A DNA stretch of 64,000 bases from Aerobium sp039839275 (GCF_039839275.1 NZ_JBDOQP010000002.1:496001-560000), one strand, 5' to 3'. Counted from the stretch's first letter, positions 50,723-60,205 are shown. Made by a program: numbers and translations. The notes: generated by a model not told the origin, from the sequence alone.

Positions 50723-51757
50723 CTAGACGCCGGACTTGTCGCGAAATCCCGACAGGAAGGCGGTGAGGTTGTCCGCCAGCGCATCGCACAGATAACCGCC
50801 TTCCTGCACGATGACAGTCGGCGTTCCAATGCTGGCACAGCGCTCGCCGATCTGGCGGAAACCGTCGGTCGAGACTGCCAGGCCGCCGAAGGGATCGCCC
50901 TCGAAGGCGTCGAGACCCAGCGCCACCACGACCGCGCCGGGCGCGTAGGCCGCAATCCGCTCTAGGGCGCGGTCCAGCGCCTCCAGAAACGCGGCATCCT
51001 GCGAGCCGCGCTCCAGGGGAAGGTTGAGATTGTAGCCGAGACCCGGCCCCTCGCCGCGCTCCGAGGCATGCCCCCAGAAGAACGGATAGAAGCGGATCGG
51101 ATCGGCATGAAGCGACACCGTCAGCACGTCGGAACGCGCATAGAAGATGCCTTGCGTACCGTTGCCATGGTGCAGGTCGACATCGAGGATCGCGACCCGG
51201 TCATGGCGGGCGCGCAGCTCCTGTGCCGCGATGGCGGAATTGTTGAGGAAGCAGAAGCCGCCGGCAAGGTCGGCAAAGGCGTGGTGGCCCGGCGGACGGC
51301 TCAGCGCGTAGACGGCGCGCTCTTCGCCATCGCGCACCAAGCGCGCGGCATGGGCCGCCGTCTGCGCGCTCCAGTAGGCCGACTGCCACGTCTGCGCGGA
51401 GATCGGGCAGGCCGTATCCGCCATATGGTAGCCGGCCTGGCCGACGGCGGAAGCCGGGTAGGAAAAGTCGCGGCGGTTGGGATGAATGTTCGGAATCACT
51501 TCCGCCGACGCGCCGGGGATTTCCTGCCAGCGCTCGTAGATCGTCTGCAGGAAGCGCAGATATTCAGGCGAGTGGATCGCGGCTGCCGGACCCAGCCCGT
51601 GATCTTGCGGCTCCACCTGCTGCAGCCCGGCGGCTGCGGCACCCTTCAGCAGGCGATTCACCCGCTCCGGCACTTCCGGATTCGGCTTCGGCGCGCCGGA
51701 AGAGAGAAAATTCTTCGGGTCGTGGAGACGTTGCGTCTCGTCGAATACGAACTTCAT
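50723..51757 (-). CDS. Acetylpolyamine amidohydrolase-like class II histone deacetylase family protein
   Basis: The ATG at 51757 gives 344 aa, the size of Mycoplana acetylpolyamine amidohydrolase. Active-site motifs are ALSRPPGHHAFADLAGGFCF (tandem His), AILDVDLHHGNGTQGIFY (Zn Asp and His), VALGLDAFEGDP (second Zn Asp) and VQEGGYLCDAL near the end. It uses Zn to remove acetyl groups from small amines such as acetylputrescine, or from related N-acyl compounds. Its position between a beta-keto acid cleavage enzyme and a D-amino acid dehydrogenase suggests a catabolic deacylation step. Confidence 0.9.
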   Translation of the reverse strand: MKFVFDETQRLHDPKNFLSSGAPKPNPEVPERVNRLLKGAAAAGLQQVEPQDHGLGPAAAIHSPEYLRFLQTIYERWQEIPGASAEVIPNIHPNRRDFSYPASAVGQAGYHMADTACPISAQTWQSAYWSAQTAAHAARLVRDGEERAVYALSRPPGHHAFADLAGGFCFLNNSAIAAQELRARHDRVAILDVDLHHGNGTQGIFYARSDVLTVSLHADPIRFYPFFWGHASERGEGPGLGYNLNLPLERGSQDAAFLEALDRALERIAAYAPGAVVVALGLDAFEGDPFGGLAVSTDGFRQIGERCASIGTPTVIVQEGGYLCDALADNLTAFLSGFRDKSGV

Positions 51758-51833
51758 TCCGGTTTTCCCCCTGGATGCAGATGGTGCGATCCAGGAGGCT
51801 AACCGATTGTCTCCGCTCAGGTCGAGGCCGCAC

Positions 51834-52766
51834 CTAGAAGTTGACGCGGTCGCCGCCCTTGAGCTGGAGGATTTCGCGCGCATCGTCAGGCGTCGCGATC
51901 TCGAGGCCGAGACCTTCGATGATCTGGCGCACCTTGGTGACCTGCTCGGCATTCGACTTGGCAAGCTGCCCCGGCGCAATCCACAGCGAATCCTCCATGC
52001 CGACGCGGACATTGCCGCCCATCGCGGCCGCGATCGCCGCGACCGTCATCTGGTTGCGCCCGGCGCCAAGCACCGACCAGCGATAATCGTCGCCGAACAG
52101 GCGGTCGGCGGTGCGCCGCATATGAGCGACGTCTTCCGGATGCGCGCCGATGCCACCGAGCAGGCCGAACACCGACTGCACGAAGAACGGAGGCTTGACG
52201 ATGCCGCGATCGGCAAAATGCGCCAGCGTATAGAGGTGGCCGATGTCGTAGCACTCGATCTCGAAGCGGGTGCCGTTCTCGGCGCATTTCGTCAGGATGT
52301 ATTCGATGTCGGCGAAGGTGTTCTTGAACATGCCGGCGCGCGACGCCTCGAGATACGGCTTCTCCCAGTCGTATTTGAACTCCTTGTACCGCTCCAGCAT
52401 CGGGTAGAGGCCGAAATTCATGGTGCCCATATTGAGCGACGCGATCTCCGGCGCGAAGTGCGCCGCGGGACCGACGCGCTCCTCGATCGGCATCGTAGGC
52501 GCACCGCCGGTGGTGATGTTGACCACCGCGCCCGAGCGCTGCTTGATCACCTTCAGGAACGGCTCGTAGGCCTCCGGCGTCTGTACCGGACGACCATCCT
52601 TGGGATCGCGCGCATGCAGGTGGACGACGGCGGCGCCCGCCTCGGACGCCGCAATGGCGTTGTCTGCGATCTGCTCGGGCGTGATCGGCAAATGCGGCGA
52701 CATTGTCGGCGTGTGGATCGAGCCGGTAATGGCGCAGGTGATGATGACCTTGCGTTTGGCAGCCAA
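51834..52766 (-). CDS. Beta-keto acid cleavage enzyme (BKACE, formerly DUF849)
   Basis: This is a 310-aa TIM-barrel protein. The TTG at 52766 is chosen for the AAGGAG eight bases upstream. Zn ligands appear in VVHLHARDP (two His, about 48-50) and VRVGMEDSLW (Glu). NITTGGAPTMPIEERV and LGAGRNQMTVAAIA are further BKACE signatures. Members condense a beta-keto acid with acetyl-CoA, giving acetoacetate and a new acyl-CoA; known substrates include 3-keto-5-aminohexanoate and dehydrocarnitine. Here the neighbours point to an amine- or amide-containing beta-keto acid, which is inference. Confidence 0.92.
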   Translation of the reverse strand: MAAKRKVIITCAITGSIHTPTMSPHLPITPEQIADNAIAASEAGAAVVHLHARDPKDGRPVQTPEAYEPFLKVIKQRSGAVVNITTGGAPTMPIEERVGPAAHFAPEIASLNMGTMNFGLYPMLERYKEFKYDWEKPYLEASRAGMFKNTFADIEYILTKCAENGTRFEIECYDIGHLYTLAHFADRGIVKPPFFVQSVFGLLGGIGAHPEDVAHMRRTADRLFGDDYRWSVLGAGRNQMTVAAIAAAMGGNVRVGMEDSLWIAPGQLAKSNAEQVTKVRQIIEGLGLEIATPDDAREILQLKGGDRVNF

Positions 52767-52806
52767 TGGGAATTCTCCTTCGGTATTCTTGTTGTGAGCG
52801 GTCGGC

Positions 52807-53838
52807 CTACCAGTGCACCATCGGCAGTCCGGCGACCGGTGAGCGGAAATGGGGAATGGTGTTGCCCTTGAGGCTGCCGAGATAGACCGTCTTCAGGTCC
52901 GGGCCGCCGAAGGTGAGGCTTGCGAGCCACGGTGCGATCTTGCCGCCGGACGCGGCCAGCGTCTCGAACGGCATCGGTCCGCCCGACGCAAACTGCCGCT
53001 CGAAGGCCGCGGTCTGCTCCGGATCGCCGTCTTCGAGCAGTGTCAGCGCATCGCCCTCGGGCGTGATCGCGACCAGGCGGTCGGCGAACACCATCGTGCA
53101 CCAGAGATTGCCATAGGCGTCGAAAGCGAAGCCGTCGATCAGCCCGTCGCCAAGGCTGGAAGGCCCATAGACCTCGCGGTCCGTCAGCGAGCCATCCGGC
53201 TGGACCCGCAGCCGCGTCACCCGCTTGGCGGAGGTCTCGGCCACGTAGAGCCACTCTTCCTTCTCGTCGAGCCGGATTTCGTTGGTGAAGGCGAAGCCGT
53301 CGGCGACGATGCGGATACCCTTGTCGTCGACGAGGGCGACGTAGCCGTCGGCCAGATCATTGCGGATCGCGTCGCTCCACGGGTTCACCATGGTCGACAC
53401 GGTGATCCAGATGCGGTTCTTCGAATCGCGCAGGACGAAGTTGACCTTGCCCATCGGCTTGCCGTCGATCGTGTCGTAGAGCGTCCGCGTCTGCCCGTCG
53501 CGGGTCATGATTTCCAGCACGTCGGTGCCGAAATTGGATATCAGGATGTCGCCGTTCTCGGCAAAGGCCAGCCCGTTTGGCAGCGTGCCGGTCAGCAGGC
53601 TTTGTGCCTGGTCGCCCGACAGGTCGAAATGGCCGCTTACCGTCTGGCTGATAAGCTGCTGCGTGCCGTCCGGCGCGATCTTCATCACACCGCCGCGTGC
53701 ATCGGCCGCCCACAGCGTGCCGTCGCGCTCGGCGAGAATGCATTCCGGGCGCTGCAAATCCTTACCGATGGTGCTGATCTGCGACCGGTCGACCTGCCAG
53801 CCGACCAGCGGGTTGGGTCCTCTCGGATTCGTCATCAT
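52807..53838 (-). CDS. SMP-30/gluconolactonase-family hydrolase
   Basis: The ATG at 53838 (first of two, after GGGGAGGAG) gives 343 aa. The six-bladed propeller features are RPECILAERDGTLWAADARGG, LPNGLAFAENGDILISNFG, GKVNFVLRDSKNRIWITVS and VADGFAFTNEIRLDEKEEWLYVAE, with the divalent metal ligands expected at the Glu and Asn positions in these loops. The family opens sugar or other lactones. It has no signal peptide, so it acts in the cytoplasm. It sits between the cyclase-family and BKACE genes with gaps of 22 and 40 bp. Confidence 0.87.
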   Translation of the reverse strand: MMTNPRGPNPLVGWQVDRSQISTIGKDLQRPECILAERDGTLWAADARGGVMKIAPDGTQQLISQTVSGHFDLSGDQAQSLLTGTLPNGLAFAENGDILISNFGTDVLEIMTRDGQTRTLYDTIDGKPMGKVNFVLRDSKNRIWITVSTMVNPWSDAIRNDLADGYVALVDDKGIRIVADGFAFTNEIRLDEKEEWLYVAETSAKRVTRLRVQPDGSLTDREVYGPSSLGDGLIDGFAFDAYGNLWCTMVFADRLVAITPEGDALTLLEDGDPEQTAAFERQFASGGPMPFETLAASGGKIAPWLASLTFGGPDLKTVYLGSLKGNTIPHFRSPVAGLPMVHW

Positions 53839-53860
53839 GGTCTCCTCCCCACCTGCGCGA

Positions 53861-54637
53861 CTAGTCCTCGAAGATCGCGACCGCGCGGGTGAAGCCGGCG
53901 GACGCCTTTTCGATCTTGAACGGGAAGCAGGCAATCATGTAGCCGGTCGCCGGAAGCTGATCGAGGTTGGCCAGCTTCTCGATATGGCAGTAGCCGATCT
54001 CCATCCCGGCGCGGTGGCCTTCCCAGATCAGCGACGCGTCGCCGGTCTCGGCGTAGCGCTTCGCCGTGTGGATGAACGGCGCATCCCAGCTCCAGGCGTC
54101 GGTGCCGGTCACGTGGACGCCGCGGCTGGTCAGGTACAGCGTCGCCTCTCGGCCCATGCCGCAGCCCGAGGCCAGATAATCGTCCTGTCCGTATTTGGCG
54201 GCGGCGGCGGTGTTGACCACCACGATGTCGCCCGGCTGAATCTCGTGGCCGATGCGCGCCAGCTCGGCCTCGACCTCCTGCGCGGTGACGACATGGCCAT
54301 CTCCCAGATGGCGAAAATCGAGTTTTACGCCGGGGCCGAAGCACCATTCCAGCGGCACTTCGTCGATGGTCATCGCGCGCTTGCCACCATCCATCGTCGA
54401 ATGGAAATGATATGGCGCGTCGAGGTGGGTGCCGTTGTGGGTCGACACGACGAGTTGCTCGACCGCCCAGCCTTCGCCGGCCGGAAGCTGGTCCTTGGTC
54501 AGGCCGGGGAAGAAGCCGGTCAATTGTCCGACCGACTGCTGGTGGTCGACATAGGTGATCTGCGGTTCGGTGCCCTTGGGGTCGGAAGCGATGCCGGCCT
54601 TGAGCGCGGTTGAGATGTCGACGATACGGCGAGCCAT
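53861..54637 (-). CDS. Cyclase-family metal-dependent hydrolase (kynurenine formamidase/isatin hydrolase fold)
   Basis: This is a 258-aa protein with the family metal motif STHNGTHLDAPYHFHS (H-x-G-T-H-x-D-x-P-x-H, about 65-80), IQPGDIVVVNTAA, and GVHVTGTDAWSWD in the second half. Members hydrolyse amide, imide or ester bonds in compounds such as N-formylkynurenine, isatin or cyclic amides. It is 12 bp after the TRAP large permease gene, so it may be the first enzyme acting on the imported compound. Confidence 0.9.
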   Translation of the reverse strand: MARRIVDISTALKAGIASDPKGTEPQITYVDHQQSVGQLTGFFPGLTKDQLPAGEGWAVEQLVVSTHNGTHLDAPYHFHSTMDGGKRAMTIDEVPLEWCFGPGVKLDFRHLGDGHVVTAQEVEAELARIGHEIQPGDIVVVNTAAAAKYGQDDYLASGCGMGREATLYLTSRGVHVTGTDAWSWDAPFIHTAKRYAETGDASLIWEGHRAGMEIGYCHIEKLANLDQLPATGYMIACFPFKIEKASAGFTRAVAIFED

Positions 54638-54649
54638 GGGGTCCTTTCC

Positions 54650-55966
54650 TTACAACAGACCGAGCGAGATGCCCGGGAAGAGCACGATCAGCAACAGCGC
54701 GAAGAGCATCAGGCAGGCAAAGGGCGCAGCGCCGACGAAGACGTCCTTGAGCGAAATCGAGGGGTCGTCGAGCGCGCCCTTCACCACGAAGACCGACAGC
54801 CCCATCGGCGGTGTCAGCAGGCCGATCTCGACCGCGAGCACGGTGATGATGCCGAGCCAGATGAGATCGATGCCGAGCGACTGCGCCACGGGAAGCGCCA
54901 GCGGCACGGTGATGAGCATGATCGACGACGAATCGAGGATCGTGCCGAGCAGCACCAGAATGGCGATGTAAAACAGCAGGAAGCCGTAGACCCCGACGTC
55001 GAGGGCGATGATCCATTGCGTGAGCGAGACCGGCAGGCCGGTAAGCGCCAGCATGCGGCTGTACATCGTCGCGGCGATGATGAGGAAGCAGATCGAGGCA
55101 GTGATATGCCCGGTTTCCAGCGTCACCTGCCACAACATTTTCGGCGAAAGGCGACGCTTGACGAAAGCGATGACGATCGAGCCCAGCGCTCCGATGGCGC
55201 CCGCCTCGGTGGGCGTGAAGATGCCGCCGTAGAGGCCGCCCAGCACCAGCCCGACGAGCACCACGATCGGAGCAAGCTTGCTCACCACGTCGGCGACTGC
55301 GGAGAAACCGGAAGTGTCGTAGGCCTGCGGCGGCGCCGCGGTGCCGGTGAACCCGCTCCAGAAGCGCACCATCAGCCAGATGCCGAGGCAGAAGATCACC
55401 GTGACGAGGATGCCGGGCCCGATGCCGGCGATGAACAGCGCACCGACCGACTGTTCCGCGAGGATACCATAGAGGATCATCAACAGGCTCGGCGGGATCA
55501 GCATGCCGAGGATGGACGAGCCGACCACGACGCCGGTGGCGAAGCGCGCGGTATGGCCGGCGCGCATCATTTCCGGCACGGCGATCTTGGTGAAGACGGC
55601 AGCCGAGGCGATCGAGATGCCGGTGATCGAGGCGAAGATCGCATTGGCGCCCACCGTCGACATGCCGAGCCCGCCGCGCAATCCGCCGAGCAGCCGTGTC
55701 GCCACGTCGAACGTATCGCGGCCGATATTGGCGCGGCTGACCACGAGCCCCATCAGCACGAACAGCGGCACGACGCCGAACAGATAGCTGGAGATGCTTT
55801 CGCGCGCCGCCAGCGACAGGATGCGCGCCGCCTGATCGGCGTTGTCGCGCAGGATCCAGATGCCGAAGAACGAGGTCAGCGCCAGCGCGATCGCCACATG
55901 CATGCCGGTGTAGATCAGCACAAGGATCGCGGCGAGCGACCACATGCCGATTTCGAAGCCCGTCAT
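54650..55966 (-). CDS. dctM: TRAP transporter large permease (DctM family), second system
   Basis: The ATG at 55966 overlaps the dctQ stop and gives 438 aa with 12 or more helices. Landmarks are GGLRGGLGMSTVGANAIFAS, SSILGMLIPPSLLMILYGI (PPS hairpin), FTPTEAGAIGALG and LLTPPMGLSVFVVKGAL. It imports the ligand captured by the DctP protein encoded two genes upstream. The genes downstream are catabolic enzymes read in the same operon. Confidence 0.94.
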   Translation of the reverse strand: MTGFEIGMWSLAAILVLIYTGMHVAIALALTSFFGIWILRDNADQAARILSLAARESISSYLFGVVPLFVLMGLVVSRANIGRDTFDVATRLLGGLRGGLGMSTVGANAIFASITGISIASAAVFTKIAVPEMMRAGHTARFATGVVVGSSILGMLIPPSLLMILYGILAEQSVGALFIAGIGPGILVTVIFCLGIWLMVRFWSGFTGTAAPPQAYDTSGFSAVADVVSKLAPIVVLVGLVLGGLYGGIFTPTEAGAIGALGSIVIAFVKRRLSPKMLWQVTLETGHITASICFLIIAATMYSRMLALTGLPVSLTQWIIALDVGVYGFLLFYIAILVLLGTILDSSSIMLITVPLALPVAQSLGIDLIWLGIITVLAVEIGLLTPPMGLSVFVVKGALDDPSISLKDVFVGAAPFACLMLFALLLIVLFPGISLGLL

Positions 55967-56535
55967 TGCTGGTCTCCCGGCGCTCGACTTTCGCCGAAGG
56001 TGGCGAGCAGGATGCCGATCGCCCGCAACGCGAAGGCGATGCACAGGGCGATCGAACCGACCAGGACGACGAGATAGGTTGGCCAGATCGGCGCGAGGAA
56101 CTGCCCGACTGTGCCGATCATCTCGTCGCGCCCGTAGCTGCGCACGAAGAGCGGGTAGAAGGCGTAGATCAGCACGCCAACGAGCCCGACGCCGGCAAGG
56201 TGCATGATGGCGTCGAGGATGCCGGCCGCGCGCGGCGAGCGCGCCCGAACCAGCATCAGGAATCCATCGGCCCGGGTCAGCTTGCCGCGCAGCAGCGTGT
56301 TGGCGATCTGCAGGAAGACGATGCTGAGAATCAGCATCGAGACGATCTCGGGGACGCCGGGGATCGGCATCCCGAAAAATGCGCGCCCGACGACATCGGC
56401 GGTGATCAGCACCATGATGAACAGGATCGCGACCGTGCCGGCGACGCTCATCGCCGCCGTCACCCGGTCGAAGAACCCCAAGACGAGATCGAAGCTCCGC
56501 TGACCGGTGCTTTCATTTTCCGGTATCATGGACAT
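55963..56535 (-). CDS. TRAP transporter small permease (DctQ family), second system
   Basis: The ATG at 56535 (GGGGGA upstream) gives 190 aa with four membrane helices. AILFIMVLITADVVGRAFFG and IPGVPEIVSMLILSIVFLQIAN match the DctQ core. It is coupled to the large permease by a 4-bp overlap. A second ATG two codons later is also possible. Confidence 0.9.
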   Translation of the reverse strand: MSMIPENESTGQRSFDLVLGFFDRVTAAMSVAGTVAILFIMVLITADVVGRAFFGMPIPGVPEIVSMLILSIVFLQIANTLLRGKLTRADGFLMLVRARSPRAAGILDAIMHLAGVGLVGVLIYAFYPLFVRSYGRDEMIGTVGQFLAPIWPTYLVVLVGSIALCIAFALRAIGILLATFGESRAPGDQQ

Positions 56536-56595
56536 GATTTTCCCCCGGCTGGCATTGCCGGCTGCGGAACGCATGTCCCGCAGCCGGTCGGTCGA

Positions 56596-57660
56596 TCAGC
56601 GCTGCGACCAGTCGCGCGCGAGGCTGACGCCGGCATCCTTGAGCTGGCCGATATAGGCCTCAAGCACCTCGGAGCCCGCGAGCCCCTGGCCGTCGGCATT
56701 CTTGGCCCACACGTCGGCGATCTGCGGCAGGGCGGCGGCCCACTTGGCACGCTCCTCGTCGCTGAGCTCGGTGATGGTGGCGCCGCCGTCTTCCATCTGC
56801 TTGAGGGCCGCCTCGACGCGGGCATTCTGCTCGGCGATATAGGCGTCGGTGTAGGCTGCCGCCCCCGCGCGCAGTGCGTTCTGCACCTCTTCCGGCTGGG
56901 CGTCGTACCAATCCTTGTTGGCGACGAGCGAACCGGCATACTGGGCACCAAAATTGGTGATCAGGACGTGCGGCGCGACTTCCTGCAGCTTCGCCGGTGC
57001 GGCGGCTGTGGGGAACACGATCGCGCCGTCGAAGACGCCGGTCTGGATGTCGTTGTAGTATGTGGTCAGGTTGCCGGCGACACCCACCGCGCCGGTCCCT
57101 TCGAGCCAGTTCACAGCCGGCCCCGGCGCGCCGATCTTGCGGCCCTGCAGGTCGTCGATCGAATCGACGGGGAAGTTGGTCATCATCAGGTAGTTGTCGA
57201 GGGCGAAGCCGCCGCCGAGATACTCGGCATTGTAGCTTTCCCACGACTCGATCATGCCGGGGATGTCCTGGTGCAACTTGTCGATCGCGCTGATGACGAT
57301 CTGCGGATCGGACGTACCGAAAGGCGTGAAGTAGGTGACGTTCTGCAGCGGCAGCGCCGTCGGCTCGAACACGGTCGGCACGACGCCGACTTCCGCGAGC
57401 CCGTCCTCGATGGCTTCCAGTTCGCCGCCGACCGCCGCCAGCGTGCCGCCGTAGGCCTCGCTCCAGGTGATGGTGTGGCCTGAGCCTTCCAGCGCCTCGT
57501 TGACGGTGGGAATGAACGTCTCGGTGAGATGCTTCACCCACAGGAACACCGGCGGATGACCGTTGACGACCGTCACGGTGATGTCGTCGGCATGGGCGGG
57601 AATGGCGACGGACCCTGCGAGCAGAGCAGCCATCGCGGTCAAGCGCATTGTGGATTTCAT
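56596..57660 (-). CDS. dctP: TRAP transporter substrate-binding protein (DctP family), second system
   Basis: The ATG at 57660 follows GGGAGGTAAAC and gives 354 aa. The Sec signal MKSTMRLTAMAALLAGSVA ends at HA-D near residue 24. DctP features are VDSIDDLQGRKIGAPGPAVNWLEG (with the R-K-I-G type ligand region), TYYNDIQTGVFDGAIVFPTA and ANKDWYDAQPEEVQNALRAG. It is the first structural gene after the TetR gene in the catabolic run. The fold subgroup resembles C4-dicarboxylate/aromatic binders; ligand unknown. Confidence 0.93.
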   Translation of the reverse strand: MKSTMRLTAMAALLAGSVAIPAHADDITVTVVNGHPPVFLWVKHLTETFIPTVNEALEGSGHTITWSEAYGGTLAAVGGELEAIEDGLAEVGVVPTVFEPTALPLQNVTYFTPFGTSDPQIVISAIDKLHQDIPGMIESWESYNAEYLGGGFALDNYLMMTNFPVDSIDDLQGRKIGAPGPAVNWLEGTGAVGVAGNLTTYYNDIQTGVFDGAIVFPTAAAPAKLQEVAPHVLITNFGAQYAGSLVANKDWYDAQPEEVQNALRAGAAAYTDAYIAEQNARVEAALKQMEDGGATITELSDEERAKWAAALPQIADVWAKNADGQGLAGSEVLEAYIGQLKDAGVSLARDWSQR

Positions 57661-57734
57661 GTTTACCTCCCTGGATTGAACCTGTTTCGTCCGGCCGGCA
57701 TCCTCGGCGAGCACCGCAGCAATGCCGGAAACTC

Positions 57735-58391
57735 CTAACCTGGCGCCACCAGCGCCCGCGTGCCGGCGGCGAGATAGCGCACCACCCGCGCGATCGCCTC
57801 CTCCGTCTCGCCCTCGTCGCAAAGCCCGTCCGAAAGCTGCGCCACACGGCCCGTGCGCGCGATCATGAACAGGCCGACCGAAATGGCGTTCATGTAGGCC
57901 CAGACGGCATTCTCACGGCCGAGATCCGGCACGTGGCTTTCCAGCGCATCAATGAACTCCAGCGCGATGGGGTTGAAGTTCTCCGCCGTGAGCTGGATCG
58001 AGCGATCGTCCGTGCCCGACGCGATCTGGACGATGATGCGCGAATAATGCTGGCCGGCATCGCCATGCTCGTTGCTCAGCTCGATCGTCGGGCGCATCAG
58101 CGCATCGAGGATCGATTCCAGCGTCGCCGTCTTCGGATCGCCGAGCAGTCCCGCAAGCAGATCGTGCCTGCGGCCGTTCACCTGCGCGGTGCGCCGCGCG
58201 ACCACCTGCTCGAACAGCGCTTCCTTGGAATTGAAGTGATAGTGGATGAGGCCGAGATTGACCTTCGCCTCGTCGGCGATGGCGCGCGTCGTCGCGCCGT
58301 CGAATCCAAGGCCGGCAAACACGCGCTCGGCGGCATCCATGATGTCGCTGCGCACGTCACGCCGCGCTGCGCTGCTGACCGCCGAACCCAT
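57735..58391 (-). CDS. TetR-family regulator heading the catabolic gene run
   Basis: This is a 218-aa protein. The N-terminal HTH is clear: IMDAAERVFAGLGFDGATTR, then IADEAKVNLGLIHYHFNSKE around 40-60. The C-terminal domain is typical in size (ILDALMRPTIELSNEHGDAGQ). It is the first gene of the minus-strand run and faces the divergent Liv operon 320 bp away. Repeated TTGGTC/GACCAA half-sites lie just upstream of its start, so it probably represses both directions and itself. The ligand could be the imported compound or its CoA derivative. Confidence 0.9.
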   Translation of the reverse strand: MGSAVSSAARRDVRSDIMDAAERVFAGLGFDGATTRAIADEAKVNLGLIHYHFNSKEALFEQVVARRTAQVNGRRHDLLAGLLGDPKTATLESILDALMRPTIELSNEHGDAGQHYSRIIVQIASGTDDRSIQLTAENFNPIALEFIDALESHVPDLGRENAVWAYMNAISVGLFMIARTGRVAQLSDGLCDEGETEEAIARVVRYLAAGTRALVAPG

Positions 58392-58710
58392 GCTTTCCTC
58401 CCTCGACCCGTTCCATCCAACCTCGCAAAGCGATTGGTCGGATGATCAGGTCACTTGACCAAGTCATATGACCAAACGATCAGCGCGGTCAAGCCCGGCA
58501 ATTGTCGGACCGCGACCGGCAAAAGGGTGGAACGGACGTCGAAAGCCGTGGCGGCGTATTTTTACGCGCTTGCCTTGGCGCTTGCGATATGCACACTTCG
58601 GCTCGAGATGCGGCGCGAGACCGCACCTGGGTGGAACAGTCGAGCACCTCTCGGGAGGAGGGCTCACCAACAAGCCGGCCATTCGGTCCGGCAAGTGAGC
58701 GAGGTAATGC
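58392..58710. promoter_or_regulatory. Divergent control region between the TetR run and the Liv operon
   Basis: Half-sites TTGGTC (58434-58439), TTGACCAA (58455-58462) and TGACCAA (58469-58475) surround the dyad GGTCA-CT-TGACC (58449-58460). They lie 43-84 bp upstream of the TetR start. The rest, up to livG at 58711, shows no other clear structure or gene; -35/-10 boxes are not certain. Confidence 0.6.
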
Positions 58711-59466
58711 ATGAGTGACGACGTCATTCTTGCCGCAGACGATTTGACTAAAGAATTCAAGGGATTCTTCGCCGTCGAAGGGGTGAGCCTTCGGGTGCGC
58801 CGTGGGCATATACACGCGCTGATCGGTCCGAACGGCGCCGGCAAGACCACTTGCTTCAACCTCTTGACGAAGTTCCTCGCGCCGACGCGAGGCAAGATCA
58901 CATACAAGGAAGAGGACATCACCGCGATGTCGCCCGCCGACATCGCGCGGCTGGGCCTCGTGCGCTCGTTCCAGATCTCGGCGGTGTTCCCGCACCTCAC
59001 CTCGCTTGAGAACGTGCGCATCGCGCTGCAGCGGCGGCGCGGCGATTCATTCGACTTCTGGCGCTCGCAAAAGGTGCTTGCCAACCTGGACGACGAGGCG
59101 CGCGCGCTGCTCGCCGATGTCGGGCTCAGCGCTTTCGAATCGACCAATGCCGGCGACCTTTCCTATGGCCGCAAGCGCGCCCTTGAGATCGCGACCACGC
59201 TGGCGCTCGACCCCGAAATGCTGCTGCTCGACGAGCCGATGGCGGGCATGGCGCAGGAAGACGTCGAGCGCATCTCGCAACTGATCAGGAAGATATCCGC
59301 CAACCGCACGATCCTCATGGTCGAGCACAATCTGTCTGTCGTGGCGTCACTGTCGGACACGATCACCGTGCTTGCCCGCGGCAAGGTGCTGGCGGAGGGC
59401 GACTACGCCACCGTGTCCAAGGACGACCGCGTGATCGAAGCCTATATCGGAGCCGGTCATGGCTGA
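58711..59466 (+). CDS. livG: Branched-chain-type ABC ATPase LivG, second system
   Basis: This is a 251-aa ATPase with GPNGAGKTTCFNLLT, ARLGLVRSFQISAVFPHLT, signature DLSYGRKRALEIATTLA, Walker B LLLDEPMAGMAQED and IMLVEHN-type H-loop (LMVEHNLSVV). Unlike the first system, its LSYG signature is normal. It overlaps livF by 8 bp. It is the first gene of a G-F-K-H-M operon, an order with the ATPases ahead of the binding protein. Confidence 0.94.
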   Translation: MSDDVILAADDLTKEFKGFFAVEGVSLRVRRGHIHALIGPNGAGKTTCFNLLTKFLAPTRGKITYKEEDITAMSPADIARLGLVRSFQISAVFPHLTSLENVRIALQRRRGDSFDFWRSQKVLANLDDEARALLADVGLSAFESTNAGDLSYGRKRALEIATTLALDPEMLLLDEPMAGMAQEDVERISQLIRKISANRTILMVEHNLSVVASLSDTITVLARGKVLAEGDYATVSKDDRVIEAYIGAGHG

Positions 59467-60205
59467 AGCTGCACTTGCAAACGCGCCGGTGGCCAACCAA
59501 TCGGCCGAACCGCTTCTCAAGGTCACGGGCCTGGAAGCATGGTATGGCGAAAGCCACGTCCTGCACGGCGTCAACTTCGACGTCCGGCCCGGCGAGGTGG
59601 TCACGCTGCTCGGCCGCAACGGCGCCGGCAAGACCACGACGCTCAAGGCGGTCATGGGCATCCTGCCGAAGCGCAAGGGCTCTGTGATGTTCCAGGGCAA
59701 GGAACTGATGCACGCGCCGGCACGCTACGTGGCCCGCGAAGGCATCGCCTTCTGCCCCGAGGAACGCGGCATCTTCTCGTCGCTGTCGGTGGAGGAGAAC
59801 CTGCTGCTGCCACCCCAGGTCAAGCCCGGCGGCATGAGCCTCGACCAGATCTTCGAGCTTTTTCCCAACCTCAAGGAGCGCCTGTCGAGCCAGGGCACGA
59901 AGCTGTCGGGCGGCGAACAGCAGATGCTGGCGATCGGCCGCATCCTGAGAACCGGCGCCAAGACGCTGCTGCTCGACGAGCCGACCGAGGGGCTGGCACC
60001 GGTCATCATCCAGCAGATCGGGCATACGATTGCGAGACTGAAGCGGGAGGGCTTCACGATCGTACTGGTGGAACAGAATTTCCGTTTCGCCTCGACGGTC
60101 GCGGACCGTCATTTCGTCGTCGAGCAGGGACGCGTCGTCGACATGATCCCCAACGACGAACTCGAGTCCAATATCGAGAAATTGCACGCCTATCTGGGCG
60201 TGTAG
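59459..60205 (+). CDS. livF: Branched-chain-type ABC ATPase LivF, second system
   Basis: This is a 248-aa ATPase of ordinary LivF length, useful as a contrast to the 596-aa LivF at 42459-44249. It has a slightly extended N-terminus (20 residues before LKVTGLEAWYGESHVL), GRNGAGKTTTLKA, PEERGIFSSLSVEENL, KLSGGEQQMLAIGR, LLLDEPTEGLAP and LVEQNFRFA. It partners LivG and the LivH/LivM permeases downstream. Confidence 0.95.
   Translation: MAEAALANAPVANQSAEPLLKVTGLEAWYGESHVLHGVNFDVRPGEVVTLLGRNGAGKTTTLKAVMGILPKRKGSVMFQGKELMHAPARYVAREGIAFCPEERGIFSSLSVEENLLLPPQVKPGGMSLDQIFELFPNLKERLSSQGTKLSGGEQQMLAIGRILRTGAKTLLLDEPTEGLAPVIIQQIGHTIARLKREGFTIVLVEQNFRFASTVADRHFVVEQGRVVDMIPNDELESNIEKLHAYLGV

Noticed and set aside
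53835..55943. 702-codon minus-strand frame through the cyclase and TRAP permease genes
   Set aside because: It lies in another frame of two well-supported genes and reads as Arg/His-rich noise with no recognisable domain.
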